This document shows positions 7,061-15,475 of a DNA stretch of 64,000 bases, in pieces. Position numbers and translations under genes: made by a program. A model generated the notes under the pieces. That model did not search any database. It saw nothing but the letters and a program-made list of their open reading frames with translations, and was not told where the DNA came from. Every line of letters begins with the position of its first letter. Positions within the stretch are counted from its first letter, which is position 1. Source of the stretch: Anaerovorax odorimutans (GTDB taxonomy: Bacteria; Bacillota; Clostridia; Peptostreptococcales; Anaerovoracaceae); assembly GCF_024459955.1 (NCBI RefSeq), contig NZ_JANFXK010000004.1, forward strand, positions 1 through 64,000. Direction: 5' to 3'.

Positions 7061-10000
7061 TTACAGCTTTTTGAAATACTCGATCAGGATATCCTTCATG
7101 TAATTATATCTTCTGGCATAGGAGTTTTCCACCCGGATCAGTTCGAAATTGTATCTCTGGCACAGCTCGTTCTTTTTCTGATCCCGATGGCGGACCGCCT
7201 CGTCCTCGATATGCTCCTTTCCGTCCAGCTCGATAGCCAGCACCGGCATCTCTTTTCTGCCCCGGCTGCGCTCGTAGACCACAAAGTCGAAGCTGCCGGT
7301 GTAAAAGAGATCGTTGTGCTCCTCGCTGCCATTGAACACATGGGAAATGGGGACTTCTCTGTGAACGGTGTATTTGCTTCCCGATACCAGAATGTTGCTC
7401 AGAGCGTGGTTGAGGGTAGTCAGGAAAGCCGCCTCTGTTTGGGTGCTGTAGGGCTTGATTCCCAGCGCTCTGGTAGCTGCCGCTTTGGGCGTCACCTGGG
7501 AAGTGCCGTTGGTGCGGATGTATTGAATCAGCTCATAAAGATCGTCGTCCTCTCCTGCTCCGTGGAGGCGGGAAAGGTTCCGGCTGCTGGAAAGAAGCAC
7601 CAGCTTTTCCTTGGCTCTGGAAGTGGCTACGTTAATCAGCTCTTTATTGTTTTTCAGCCAGTTATAGGTTTTCACATGGGTCTGGTCCGTAACCGCCAGG
7701 GAAAAGAGAATCACATCCTTTTCATCCCCCTGGAAAGCGTGCACCGTTCCGCATTGTATGTCGCGGATGCCGTTTTCCTCAAGCCTGCTGTTGATGTATT
7801 CTTTTTGGCTGACAAAGGGCGTGATGACGCCGATCTTCTTGTCCCGGTTCTCAAGGATGTATTCCAGAATCTGTTCTGCTTCCGCAGGGGCGGTGTTTTT
7901 CCCATCCGCCGATTCATCGGCCAGATCCATGTAAACCAGCGGCTGCGCTTCCGGCACCTGGCTGCGGACCTTCAGCTTATCGTTGTAATACTTTTTGTTG
8001 TTGAAACCGATGATCTTTTCATGGCACCGATAATGGTAGCTCAGCAAAATCTCGTCGCTGACCGAATCGCAGGCCAGGTAGGTCTTGTATATGGAATTCT
8101 CAATGTAGTCGTATTCCTTGCTGACGCCGTATTTGTTTTTCAGGGTCTGATTGGCTTTCGGATCCAGCACAATGACCGGGCTGAGCTGCTGGGGATCGCC
8201 CACCAGCATCAGGTTTTTTCCGCGGATGATCGGTACCAGGGAAACCGCCGAATTGCACTGGCTGGCTTCATCCATGATGACCATGTCAAAGTAAGGCTTC
8301 GGTTCTCCCAGCCTGTGGGCGGAAATGCAGGTCGTTATCACGACCGGAAAAATCCGGAGAAACTTTTTCAGGTTTTCTTCCTGGGACAGATGGCGGTTGA
8401 ACTCTTTTACCTGCTCTGTCTTCGGCCCTTCCATAAGGAGAATATCCAACAGCTCCTCATTTTTAGGCTCGTCCAGCCTCTTGATATATTTTGCGGAAAT
8501 ATAATATAAATATTTAAGAAATTCCTCTTCATTCTGGTTCAGCAGCGGCAAAGCGTCCTCTTCATGGACTTCGCCGATCTCCTGTATCCGTTTTTCCACG
8601 GCTTTCAGCTGCCTGCTCTGCAGTTCCACCCGGAAGGTCAGGTTCTGCTCGCTGCTGATCAGGCTTTCAATGGATTCCTTTCGTTCTTTCAGATCCAAAA
8701 TCTCTTCATATCGCTTCAAAAGCTGGGAAAGCTGCCGGGTCTTTTCGATCTTGTCATCCCGGTTTCTCTCCAATGTACTGGAAAAAACCTTGATCTCCTT
8801 GACCTTGAGGTACAGCTCTTTCATCTGATCCAAGGCGTCTTCGACTTTTTCCCGGTTTCCCAGGCGCACGGCCGGGAAAGGAATTTGATTTCCTCTGTAT
8901 TTGATGTTCTGCAGGGTTTCAAATACGCTGTCAATGGGATGGTTGTTGTAGGAAGCGAACAGCACGGTCTTTTCATTGAAAAAAGCCGTGGTGATGGTAT
9001 TGATAATGGTGTTGGTCTTGCCGGTTCCCGGGGGTCCCTGGATGTAGGACAGGGGGTACTTGAGACCGTGGTGAATGGCCAGCAGCTGGTCCAGGTTTAC
9101 CTTTTGGTTGAGCAGCGCCAAAGGATACTGCTTTTTTCGCACCGGCTGTTTCACCAGCTCGCCGAAAAATGCCTTGATGGGCACGGTGACCGTTTCTTCC
9201 TGATACATTTCTAAAATCGCGCCGTATTCCCGGTCCAGATCCAGAATCTGCTCCCGGGCAAGAGTCAGAATGTAGGGCATGTCATCGACGCCCTTGATAT
9301 GCGGATTTGCGCCAGTGATTAAATCTTTGATCTGCTCCTGATTTATCTCAAAATCATCCAAGAGATAGGAATATTCCTCGGGGAGAAAACGGCGGACGCT
9401 CTGCTTTTCCCCTTCAATGGTAAATTCCCGGCAAATGGTGGCCTCATCATCTGCGATCAGCCGGCGGCGCACAACGTCAAAATTCATTCTGCGGTAAGCC
9501 AGCACGTAAAGCCCCTTGCTCGTGGGCACGCTCATCAGGTTCATACAGATCTGCAGAATTCGTTTGCCCGGACGCTCCCTCCGGTTTCCTTCCTTGACGG
9601 TCCTGTACTGGAATTGGTTGATGATGCTCCGGTACTGCTGATCGTCCAGCCGGTACACGCCGTCCTCAACGTCTTCTCCGTCCAGCCCTTCGACCAGAGC
9701 GTATTGGCTGCGGTAGGGCGTGGAATCCAGCCGGTTGCAGTCGGCCAGGTAATTGAGAATTTTCATGTTCACCGCATGGTGAAACAGCTCTTTGTATTTC
9801 TGCGGATTCAGGTGGATATCTTCTACAAGCTTTTGATTGATCGGGTGATAAGAGCCCTCAACAATATCGGAGGATAGGATGGAGTCGATATAAATTCTGG
9901 GGAAATCGCCCAGCGTATGCTTTGACAGGTGAAGCCCTGCCACGCTAAGGGACCGGTCCTTTAGATTGATATCATTGATACCGATCCAGTACCGGGTAGT

Positions 10001-10084
10001 CTCCTTGTTTTTATTCTTATATTCAATGCTAATCCATTTTCCTTCATGGACTGCTTTAAAAATGTCTCGGCAGACCGTATTCAT
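7061..10084 (-). CDS. SF1 (UPF1/DNA2-like) helicase with C-terminal DUF2726-like nuclease domain
   Basis: This 1007-residue protein combines three parts. Residues 1-80 resemble a WYL-type beta domain (ISIEYKNKNKETTRYWIGI). The core is an AAA_11/AAA_12 superfamily 1 helicase: Walker A GPPGTGKTNTI near 350, a coiled-coil insertion (about 420-520), Walker B VIMDEASQ, motif III LVGDPQQLSPV, motif V TVHAFQGDEKDV and motif VI NVATSRAKEKLVLL. The last 120 residues look like a DUF2726/PD-(D/E)XK fold: SFDFVVYER, then VLAIELDGKEH, then RVENSYARR. It should unwind nucleic acid and possibly cut it. It heads an operon with a membrane protein and PAP2. GGAGGG precedes the ATG. Confidence 0.85.
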   Translation of the reverse strand: MNTVCRDIFKAVHEGKWISIEYKNKNKETTRYWIGINDINLKDRSLSVAGLHLSKHTLGDFPRIYIDSILSSDIVEGSYHPINQKLVEDIHLNPQKYKELFHHAVNMKILNYLADCNRLDSTPYRSQYALVEGLDGEDVEDGVYRLDDQQYRSIINQFQYRTVKEGNRRERPGKRILQICMNLMSVPTSKGLYVLAYRRMNFDVVRRRLIADDEATICREFTIEGEKQSVRRFLPEEYSYLLDDFEINQEQIKDLITGANPHIKGVDDMPYILTLAREQILDLDREYGAILEMYQEETVTVPIKAFFGELVKQPVRKKQYPLALLNQKVNLDQLLAIHHGLKYPLSYIQGPPGTGKTNTIINTITTAFFNEKTVLFASYNNHPIDSVFETLQNIKYRGNQIPFPAVRLGNREKVEDALDQMKELYLKVKEIKVFSSTLERNRDDKIEKTRQLSQLLKRYEEILDLKERKESIESLISSEQNLTFRVELQSRQLKAVEKRIQEIGEVHEEDALPLLNQNEEEFLKYLYYISAKYIKRLDEPKNEELLDILLMEGPKTEQVKEFNRHLSQEENLKKFLRIFPVVITTCISAHRLGEPKPYFDMVIMDEASQCNSAVSLVPIIRGKNLMLVGDPQQLSPVIVLDPKANQTLKNKYGVSKEYDYIENSIYKTYLACDSVSDEILLSYHYRCHEKIIGFNNKKYYNDKLKVRSQVPEAQPLVYMDLADESADGKNTAPAEAEQILEYILENRDKKIGVITPFVSQKEYINSRLEENGIRDIQCGTVHAFQGDEKDVILFSLAVTDQTHVKTYNWLKNNKELINVATSRAKEKLVLLSSSRNLSRLHGAGEDDDLYELIQYIRTNGTSQVTPKAAATRALGIKPYSTQTEAAFLTTLNHALSNILVSGSKYTVHREVPISHVFNGSEEHNDLFYTGSFDFVVYERSRGRKEMPVLAIELDGKEHIEDEAVRHRDQKKNELCQRYNFELIRVENSYARRYNYMKDILIEYFKKL

Positions 10085-10140
10085 GACAACCCTCCGGGAT
10101 TTTTGCCGCAGCGCTTCTTTCTATTTATCCTGTTATGTTG

Positions 10141-10243
10141 GTCCGGCGGCCCCTCTTATCCGACTATTCTGAGGCGGCCCCTTCTGTCTAATTATTCTGA
10201 TTCTGTGGCCTCTCCCATCTAATTATTCTGGTCCGGCGGCCCC
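10141..10243. repeat. Degenerate short tandem repeat
   Basis: Three units of 31, 28 and 31 bp (10141, 10172, 10200) plus a partial fourth each run from GTCCGGCGGCCCC-like sequence to TAATTATTCTG. They lie between the helicase promoter region and the inverted-repeat element. No function was recognised. Confidence 0.7.
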
Positions 10244-10251
10244 GCAGCAGC

Positions 10252-10487
10252 AAAAAATCGGGATTTATGTTCCATTCGGCTCGATTTTAAGCGGATGCCC
10301 ACATAAAATTTGAGAGAATTTTTACTTGTTACCGTTTTTTGAGGGCGTCGGAAGCACATATAAGCAAACAAATTCTATTCTTTTGCAATTTTTAAGCAAA
10401 ATCATTCAAGTTTTTCGCTTCGGCCTGCTTTTTTATGTGGGCATTGAGGCATTTTCACCGGATCTGGAACATAAATCGGCATTTTTT
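10252..10487. mobile_element. MITE-like inverted-repeat element
   Basis: Two arms of about 57 bp face each other. The left arm (10252-10308) starts AAAAAATCGGGATTTATG and ends GCCCACATAAAA. The right arm (10431-10487) starts TTTTATGTGGGC and ends ACATAAATCGGCATTTTTT. The outer 11-19 bp and inner 14 bp blocks match; the 21 bp between them have diverged. The interior is AT-rich and encodes nothing convincing. The element may also act as the terminator of the alcohol dehydrogenase gene. No transposase is present. Confidence 0.6.
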
Positions 10488-10539
10488 TGTTTTTCAGCCC
10501 GTCTGCAGAGAAAAATCAGCTTAATGAAAAAGCCGCACT

Positions 10540-11580
10540 CTATTTATTCATTTCAATGGCGATCTTCATCACGCCATCCAGCCTCTTCTCAAACAGGTCA
10601 TAGGCCTCTAAAATGTCCTCCATGGCAAAGGTGTGAGTAATCAGCCCCGTGGTATCCAGCCTGCTGTCTGCGATAAGACGCAGCAGCCGGTCACAGTGGG
10701 CCGCATGGACGCCTCCGGTTTTGAAAGTCAGATTTTTCCCGTACATATGAGGCAGCGGCAATATCTGATTTTCTTCATACATCGCCACCAGACAGACGAT
10801 TCCCGATGGACGGGCCAGCTGCCAGGCCAGGTCAAAAGTCCCCGCTCCCCCAGCCGCCTCGATCACCGAGTCCGCTCCCCGGCCTGCGGTTTTGTCCGAT
10901 ATGACAAATTTTAAATCCTGCGGGTCAACCACATCCGCGGGAATACCAAGCTGTCTGGCAAAATCAGCCCGCTCACAGTCGATCTCCGCCAGAATCAGGT
11001 TTTTCGGTTCGTACAGAGCGGCGCACATTGCCGCACACAGCCCTGTGGATCCCGCCCCTAAAATGACAACCGTGTCGTCTTTTTTTATCTCCGCCAGATC
11101 CGCCGCCCAGTATCCGGTTGAAAGAATATCGCCGGTGAAAAGGGCTTGCTGATCGGTAACCGAATCCGGTATTCGATTAAGGCCGTTATCCGCATAGGGC
11201 ACCCTCACATACTCCGCCTGACCGCCGTCGATACGGCAGCCCAACGCCCAGCCGCCGTCCGGGTCCTGACAGTTATTCACCAGTCCCCGCCGGCAGTAGA
11301 AACATTCTCCGCAGAAGGTTTCCACGTTAATCGTCACCCGGTCTCCCGGGCGCACCTTACTGACCTCTGTACCTGTTTCCTCTACAACTCCAACCATCTC
11401 GTGTCCCAGAATCACGCCGGGAATCGCTTTGGGGACGGCTCCGTGCTTAATATGAAGATCGCTGGAACAGATGGAGGCCAAAGTAACCCGCACGATGGCA
11501 TCTTTTGGACTCTGAAGGCGCGGCCGGGGCCGTTCCTCCAGTTTCAGCTCATGATTTCCTTTATACACGAATGCTTTCAT
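10540..11580 (-). CDS. Zinc-dependent alcohol dehydrogenase (MDR superfamily)
   Basis: This 346-residue medium-chain dehydrogenase/reductase oxidises an alcohol or polyol with NAD(P). Catalytic zinc ligands are Cys in ICSSDLHIKHG and the GHEMVGVVEETG motif. The structural zinc lobe CGECFYCRRGLVNNC has the CX2CX2CX7C spacing. The nucleotide-binding loop is VVILGAGSTGLCAA. It resembles the threonine/sorbitol/isopropanol dehydrogenase group, but the substrate is not determined. It starts 16 bp after the lipoprotein gene and is probably co-transcribed with it. AGAGGAAACC precedes the start. Confidence 0.9.
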   Translation of the reverse strand: MKAFVYKGNHELKLEERPRPRLQSPKDAIVRVTLASICSSDLHIKHGAVPKAIPGVILGHEMVGVVEETGTEVSKVRPGDRVTINVETFCGECFYCRRGLVNNCQDPDGGWALGCRIDGGQAEYVRVPYADNGLNRIPDSVTDQQALFTGDILSTGYWAADLAEIKKDDTVVILGAGSTGLCAAMCAALYEPKNLILAEIDCERADFARQLGIPADVVDPQDLKFVISDKTAGRGADSVIEAAGGAGTFDLAWQLARPSGIVCLVAMYEENQILPLPHMYGKNLTFKTGGVHAAHCDRLLRLIADSRLDTTGLITHTFAMEDILEAYDLFEKRLDGVMKIAIEMNK

Positions 11581-11596
11581 TTATGGTTTCCTCTGT

Positions 11597-12418
11597 TTAC
11601 TGTTCTTTTACCGTCTTTAAATATCCGGAAATATCCTCTTCTATCCACGGGTCCGGCTGCATATGAACGAGCGCGGCCTGTTTGTTTCCTTGCTCATCAA
11701 CGCCGATCAGCTGCGCATCGATAGCCACACGCCCGTATGGGAATTTGTATCCTTCATCACAGCTGTAGGACACCGTGCAGGTATCGCCTTTTTCAAGCTT
11801 GATGGGGTGCTTGCTGTCGATCTCTGCAATGGGAACCTGGTTGATGGTAATGTTGGATATAATCGGCTCCAGCTTCTCCTGATAAGGGATGTTGACGCCC
11901 GTAATGTTCAATTTCTTTTCTGCCTGGAAATCGGATGAAGTCCATTGCAGGGACTTCCCCTGCTGATCGTTCTTCTCTTCGCCGATGAGCTGCAGCCCCT
12001 GCTGTTTGACGCTGCGGATTTCAATGGTTCCCACGTCCGCAACCGTCTCAGTCCCATCGTCCCAGGTAATATTCAGCCGGCTGAAAGCCAGTGGTTCTGC
12101 TAAGCCGGAATCTTCATTGAGATTGTCGCTGCTTACGCCCATATGTATGGTGTGCAGTGAATAGCCGCTGATCGTTTCCGACTCCTCATCGTAGACAACG
12201 GTCTCTATTCCCTTGGGAGCATCGGGAATTTCCACGGATTTTACCTTCTTTTCTCCTGTCATCCCGGAAATATACATGATGTCTACATCCATATCCTCCG
12301 TGCAAATGAGGTTTTTCACAAAGACCGGCTCCTCCATCTTGACGCTGCATCCGGAAATCATTATTGCGGCAAAAACAATGGCGCATACGCACAGTATTGC
12401 CCCTGACCGTTTTTTCAT
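11597..12418 (-). CDS. Putative lipoprotein of unknown function
   Basis: The 273-residue secreted protein begins MKKRSGAILCVCAIVFAAIM and has a lipobox ISGCS, so Cys near residue 24 would be lipidated and the protein held on the outer face of the membrane. The rest is hydrophilic and beta-rich without a recognised domain (VYDEESETISGYSLHTIHMG; KGDTCTVSYSCDEGYKF). I start at 12418, where GAGGAGGAACC lies just before the ATG; the open frame continues to 12844, but that upstream part is repeat-derived and not protein-like. It is probably co-transcribed with the downstream alcohol dehydrogenase. Confidence 0.82.
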   Translation of the reverse strand: MKKRSGAILCVCAIVFAAIMISGCSVKMEEPVFVKNLICTEDMDVDIMYISGMTGEKKVKSVEIPDAPKGIETVVYDEESETISGYSLHTIHMGVSSDNLNEDSGLAEPLAFSRLNITWDDGTETVADVGTIEIRSVKQQGLQLIGEEKNDQQGKSLQWTSSDFQAEKKLNITGVNIPYQEKLEPIISNITINQVPIAEIDSKHPIKLEKGDTCTVSYSCDEGYKFPYGRVAIDAQLIGVDEQGNKQAALVHMQPDPWIEEDISGYLKTVKEQ

Positions 12419-12786
12419 AGGTTCCTCCTCTTCCTGCTTTCTCTGAAAAGCATGTTCACACAATACGTTCTTATTTTTATCAGTATAACATATTGGCACA
12501 CGGGATGGCAGTCCTGAATCCGTGCGCAGTGGGTCCCGGCGGCAACTTTTTTTGAAAACCGTGCCGTAGTTACGCAAGCTGCGGCTTGGCGAGGCCCGAC
12601 AGGCTTGCTTTTCTAAAATGCCTCGATCCCACGTCCTCCCATTGAAAAGCGGGAGCATTTCGCGCATTCGGTAAAGGGCTCCGCCCTCTGGACGCAGCCC
12701 TTTGCAGTGTGTTAGAATAATTGCACGGAATGTGCCGGGGTATAGGAAGAAGTGGGATGCGTTTTTTGGGAAAAGGTGGCCGGGGG
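12419..12786. other. Intergenic stretch without a convincing gene
   Basis: Frames here are open but have no ribosome binding site and no protein-like composition. The sequence holds a GC-rich imperfect dyad near 12672-12710 (AAGGGCTCCGCCC and GCAGCCCTTTGC). The promoter of the lipoprotein gene should lie near 12460-12490 but no clear hexamers were seen. Confidence 0.5.
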
Positions 12787-12867
12787 GGTTACAAGAGGAA
12801 GCCAGCCGCGGGTTTGCAAGAGGAAGTGGGCCGCAGGTTTGCAAAAGGAAGGGGGCCGCGGGTTTGC
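12787..12867. repeat. 25-bp tandem repeat
   Basis: Units start at 12787, 12811, 12836 and 12861, each a variant of GGTTTGCAAGAGGAAG followed by GGCCGCG; the fourth breaks off into the GCGACCAAA repeat. Period 24-25 bp. No coding or regulatory role was recognised. Confidence 0.75.
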
Positions 12868-12965
12868 GACCAAATCGATGCTCTCTTCATTTTTTCCGCA
12901 ACCATTGGGAAGAAAAAAGCCCTTTGGTCGCAAGTAATCTCAGGAAATTGATTAATTGGTCGCAG
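12861..12965. repeat. Second copy of the GCGACCAAA palindromic repeat family
   Basis: GTTTGCGACCAAAT at 12863, CGCAACCATTGGG near 12898 and CCTTTGGTCGCAAG near 12920, with a further TTGGTCGCAG at 12956, repeat in the same order the blocks seen in the 93-bp array at 6-320. This identifies a dispersed extragenic repeat family. Confidence 0.7.
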
Positions 12966-13060
12966 ATTGTGTGGGGAGAGTTTCCGCGGTACTCAGCTTC
13001 CTGGGAAGCAGTACCCGCTGGGAGAATAATTGGGTGATATCGTGCAGAAAGGATATGCAG

Positions 13061-13483
13061 ATGAGCTATTATATTGAATTTTGGAAACGCTGTTTCGACT
13101 ATAAGGGCGTCACGTCGAGAAAGCAGTATTGGCTGACGCTTCTCATAAATTGCGTGATTACTCTTGTACTTTTCTTAGCGGTGGCGGCACTGGAGACCGA
13201 AGTGGGTTTTTCCTTCTCAGAAAGCTCCTTCTTCATATATCTGACGCTCATCTTGGATCTGGCAGCAATGCTTTATCTGTTTGCTTCTATGCTTTGCTCC
13301 ATTGCGCTGAGTGTCCGCAGACTGCATGATACCAATAAGTCCGGCCTGGTGCTGCTGCTTTCATTGATCCCTCCGGGCAGTATCGTTGTTTTGATCCTTC
13401 TGCTGATGGGCAGCGCCTATGAGGATAATCCGTATCGGGTGAAGGATATACGGATTGGGTATAGTGATCGTTTAAAGTTCTGA
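13061..13483 (+). CDS. DUF805 family membrane protein
   Basis: The 140-residue protein has the DUF805 layout: an N-terminal motif YYIEFWKRCFDYKGVTSRKQYW, then four hydrophobic helices, with RRLHDTNKSG between helices 3 and 4. The family is widespread in bacterial membranes and has no established function. I start at the ATG at 13061, with AAAGGA 7 nt upstream; an ATG at 13055 is too close to that site. The 3' end overlaps the convergent NUDIX gene by 12 bp. Confidence 0.85.
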   Translation: MSYYIEFWKRCFDYKGVTSRKQYWLTLLINCVITLVLFLAVAALETEVGFSFSESSFFIYLTLILDLAAMLYLFASMLCSIALSVRRLHDTNKSGLVLLLSLIPPGSIVVLILLLMGSAYEDNPYRVKDIRIGYSDRLKF

Positions 13484-13867
13484 GGAGAGTTTCATTAAAT
13501 TCTCGACTAACTTTACATCCGCTGGAAGCCATTCTACGCTCATCAGTTCATTATTTTTTAGCCACTTTGCCGACTGGTGTTCCTTAAGAGTGATCGACCC
13601 TGACCGGAGGCTGCACCAATAACAATACATTGTAAGATGAAAGTCGGGATAATCGTAATTTACGATATCTACCAGATCACCCACGTCAATCAATACATCC
13701 AATTCCTCTTTAATTTCTCGAACCAAGGCTTCTCGGGGGCTTTCGCCCTTCTCAATTTTACCGCCAGGAAACTCCCATCCTCCTTTGAATGGTCCGTATC
13801 CACGCTGGGTAACAAGAATCTTTTCATCAAGTTTTATAATAGCCGCAGCCACTTTAACAACCTTCAT
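13472..13867 (-). CDS. NUDIX hydrolase, MutT-like
   Basis: The 131-residue hydrolase cleaves nucleoside diphosphate-X bonds. The NUDIX box is complete: G followed by KIEKGESPREALVREIKEEL, matching GX5EX7REUXEEXGU with Asp in place of the last Gly. The N-terminal VAAAIIKLDEKILVTQRGYGPFKGGWEFPGG is typical of MutT-type 8-oxo-dGTP/oxidised-CTP diphosphatases. It is the last gene of a four-gene operon with two HNH nucleases and a methyltransferase; only 2 bp separate it from the EVE-HNH gene. In that setting it could act on modified nucleotides, which is inference. Confidence 0.9.
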   Translation of the reverse strand: MKVVKVAAAIIKLDEKILVTQRGYGPFKGGWEFPGGKIEKGESPREALVREIKEELDVLIDVGDLVDIVNYDYPDFHLTMYCYWCSLRSGSITLKEHQSAKWLKNNELMSVEWLPADVKLVENLMKLSSEL

Positions 13868-13869
13868 AT

Positions 13870-14874
13870 CTATTTACCATATGCCTTCAAAATATCCTCA
13901 AGGTCTTTAACTTTAATCCCAGCTTTTATGAGTCGTTGTCTTCGTTTTTGATATAACGTCTCAATCGTTTGTCGAACCTGCTCATGCTTGCCATGATGAA
14001 CAAGTCTATGGCAGACCGGGCACAAGCTGACCACATTGGCTTCAACATCTAAGGAAACATCAAACTCATCCTCACAGCTTATGGGCAGCAAATGATGCGC
14101 TTCTACGTAATTTTTTCCCGTGCGGTGTGAAAGAAAAAACGAATGGCTCTCATCCACTTCACACTTAAAGCCAGCCAACCTAATGGCGTTGGCGGAAACC
14201 TGCGGATCTCTCTTATAAACTCTACGGCTGCCAGAAAAATTTTTTTGTGTCTTTTCCTTTGGGCAATCCTCAATTGAAGAAGTCTTCTGCCGATTGATAG
14301 CCGACTCCACTTCCTCCATGTATTCATCCTCTGCAATTACTCGATCTAAAGAGGCCTTTCCATTACATTTTTCATATTCATACCCTGCGCTTAACAGGCT
14401 TAAAAGCTCCAGGCCTTGCTCTTCTATTTTCTGGCAGGTGGCTGTCTTTACGATTAAAAACTCAAACAGATCCTTGGAAGCGCGAAAAAGATATCCAGTA
14501 TTCCCATTTCCTGCTCGATTAATTGGTGAATTTTTATCAGGCTGTAGCTTCATAATTTGCTCAATATAATCCTTTGTCCGTATAGTTTGTGCCGGAAAAT
14601 AATATTCACAGTCAACCCTCCATCCCTGTTTTTCCCAATCACCAAAGCCTTGGGTTGCCGGCCGCTGTGCTACATAGCAATCTTCCTTTGCGAAACTAAT
14701 GGCTGCAATTTTACCATTGACACTATGGACAATCGCATCTCCTTTTTTCACTTCTTTCATCAAAGACCAATGGCTTTTATTATGCCCAAGCTTGTCTTTT
14801 TGGGGTGCCCACAAAAACCCGCCTTGGGATTCTTCTCTAAAAGTTTTGTTTTGAAATACCCAAAAATAATTCAT
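13870..14874 (-). CDS. EVE-domain/HNH endonuclease, probable modification-dependent restriction enzyme
   Basis: The 334-residue protein fuses an N-terminal EVE/PUA-like reader domain (about 1-130: MNYFWVFQNKTFREESQGGF, KGDAIVHSVNGKIAAISFA, GWRVDCEYYFPAQTI) to a C-terminal HNH nuclease (about 215-325: GFKCEVDESH, then NYVEAHHLLPIS, then NVVSLCPVCHRLVHHG). EVE domains flip out and read modified bases, and EVE-HNH fusions include known type IV restriction enzymes that cut modified DNA. I start at 14874, where GGAGAAAATAA precedes the ATG and the upstream methyltransferase has just ended (stop at 14876). It is the third gene of a four-gene operon. Confidence 0.85.
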   Translation of the reverse strand: MNYFWVFQNKTFREESQGGFLWAPQKDKLGHNKSHWSLMKEVKKGDAIVHSVNGKIAAISFAKEDCYVAQRPATQGFGDWEKQGWRVDCEYYFPAQTIRTKDYIEQIMKLQPDKNSPINRAGNGNTGYLFRASKDLFEFLIVKTATCQKIEEQGLELLSLLSAGYEYEKCNGKASLDRVIAEDEYMEEVESAINRQKTSSIEDCPKEKTQKNFSGSRRVYKRDPQVSANAIRLAGFKCEVDESHSFFLSHRTGKNYVEAHHLLPISCEDEFDVSLDVEANVVSLCPVCHRLVHHGKHEQVRQTIETLYQKRRQRLIKAGIKVKDLEDILKAYGK

Positions 14875-14875
14875 T

Positions 14876-15475
14876 TTATTTTCTCCATTTCCGCGCCACA
14901 AAATTCAGCCATTTCTCGCCTTCCCGCCCTTCCCTGACATCGCCGGTGATGCTCCACTCCACGCAGCAAAATCCGGTTTCCGGGCAGAGCAGAGAATCCA
15001 GGTCTGCTTCTGTGTAGTCGTTAAAGAAGCGCAACCCTTTTGTCCTCTGTGAATCGCCATATTTAAAAGACGCGTACAAAACGCCCTCCCGTTTTAATGC
15101 AAGGGACAGCTTTCTCAGTATCCGAGGCATGTCCTCTTTGTTCACGTGAAGCAGAGACGCGCACGCCCATATGCCATCAAAGGAGTCGCAGAAATTCAAG
15201 TCCTCAAATTTTCTGCACAGGACCTCCTGTCCGATAAACGCAGAAGCCAGACAGCATAGCTGCTGTGAGGCGTCAACAGCTGTAACCTGGTAGCCTCTGT
15301 CTAAAAAAGCTTTACTGTCCCGGCCGCTGCCGCATCCCAAGTCTAAAATCGTGCCGTTCTTTGGTATGTATTTCAGAAACGAATCATATAAGTGGGACAT
15401 ATTGGAACTGCAGGTTTCATCGAAAAAGGTTTTTGCGTTCTTATCATAATATTCTATGGTTTTATCGTCTGTCAT
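14876..15475 (-). CDS. Class I SAM-dependent methyltransferase
   Basis: This 199-residue Rossmann methyltransferase has motif I ILDLGCGSGRDSKAFLDRGY, an acidic motif II ending TAVDAS, and FDGIWACASLLHVNKEDMPRIL as motif IV with the post-I loop. It resembles small-molecule or tellurite-resistance-like methyltransferases more than DNA methylases: no NPPY/DPPY and no target-recognition domain. It overlaps the upstream HNH gene by 4 bp (ATGA), and GGTGG supports this start over an ATG 9 bp upstream. The substrate is unknown; its place between two HNH nucleases suggests a role with them. Confidence 0.85.
   Translation of the reverse strand: MTDDKTIEYYDKNAKTFFDETCSSNMSHLYDSFLKYIPKNGTILDLGCGSGRDSKAFLDRGYQVTAVDASQQLCCLASAFIGQEVLCRKFEDLNFCDSFDGIWACASLLHVNKEDMPRILRKLSLALKREGVLYASFKYGDSQRTKGLRFFNDYTEADLDSLLCPETGFCCVEWSITGDVREGREGEKWLNFVARKWRK

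Noticed and set aside
10326-10640. Open frame of 104 residues inside the inverted-repeat element
   Set aside because: Runs across the palindrome arm and antisense to the alcohol dehydrogenase end; no ribosome binding site.
12419-12844. N-terminal extension of the lipoprotein to 415 residues
   Set aside because: The added part is repeat-derived, basic and not conserved-looking; the internal ATG has a strong GAGGAGG site and begins a proper lipoprotein signal.
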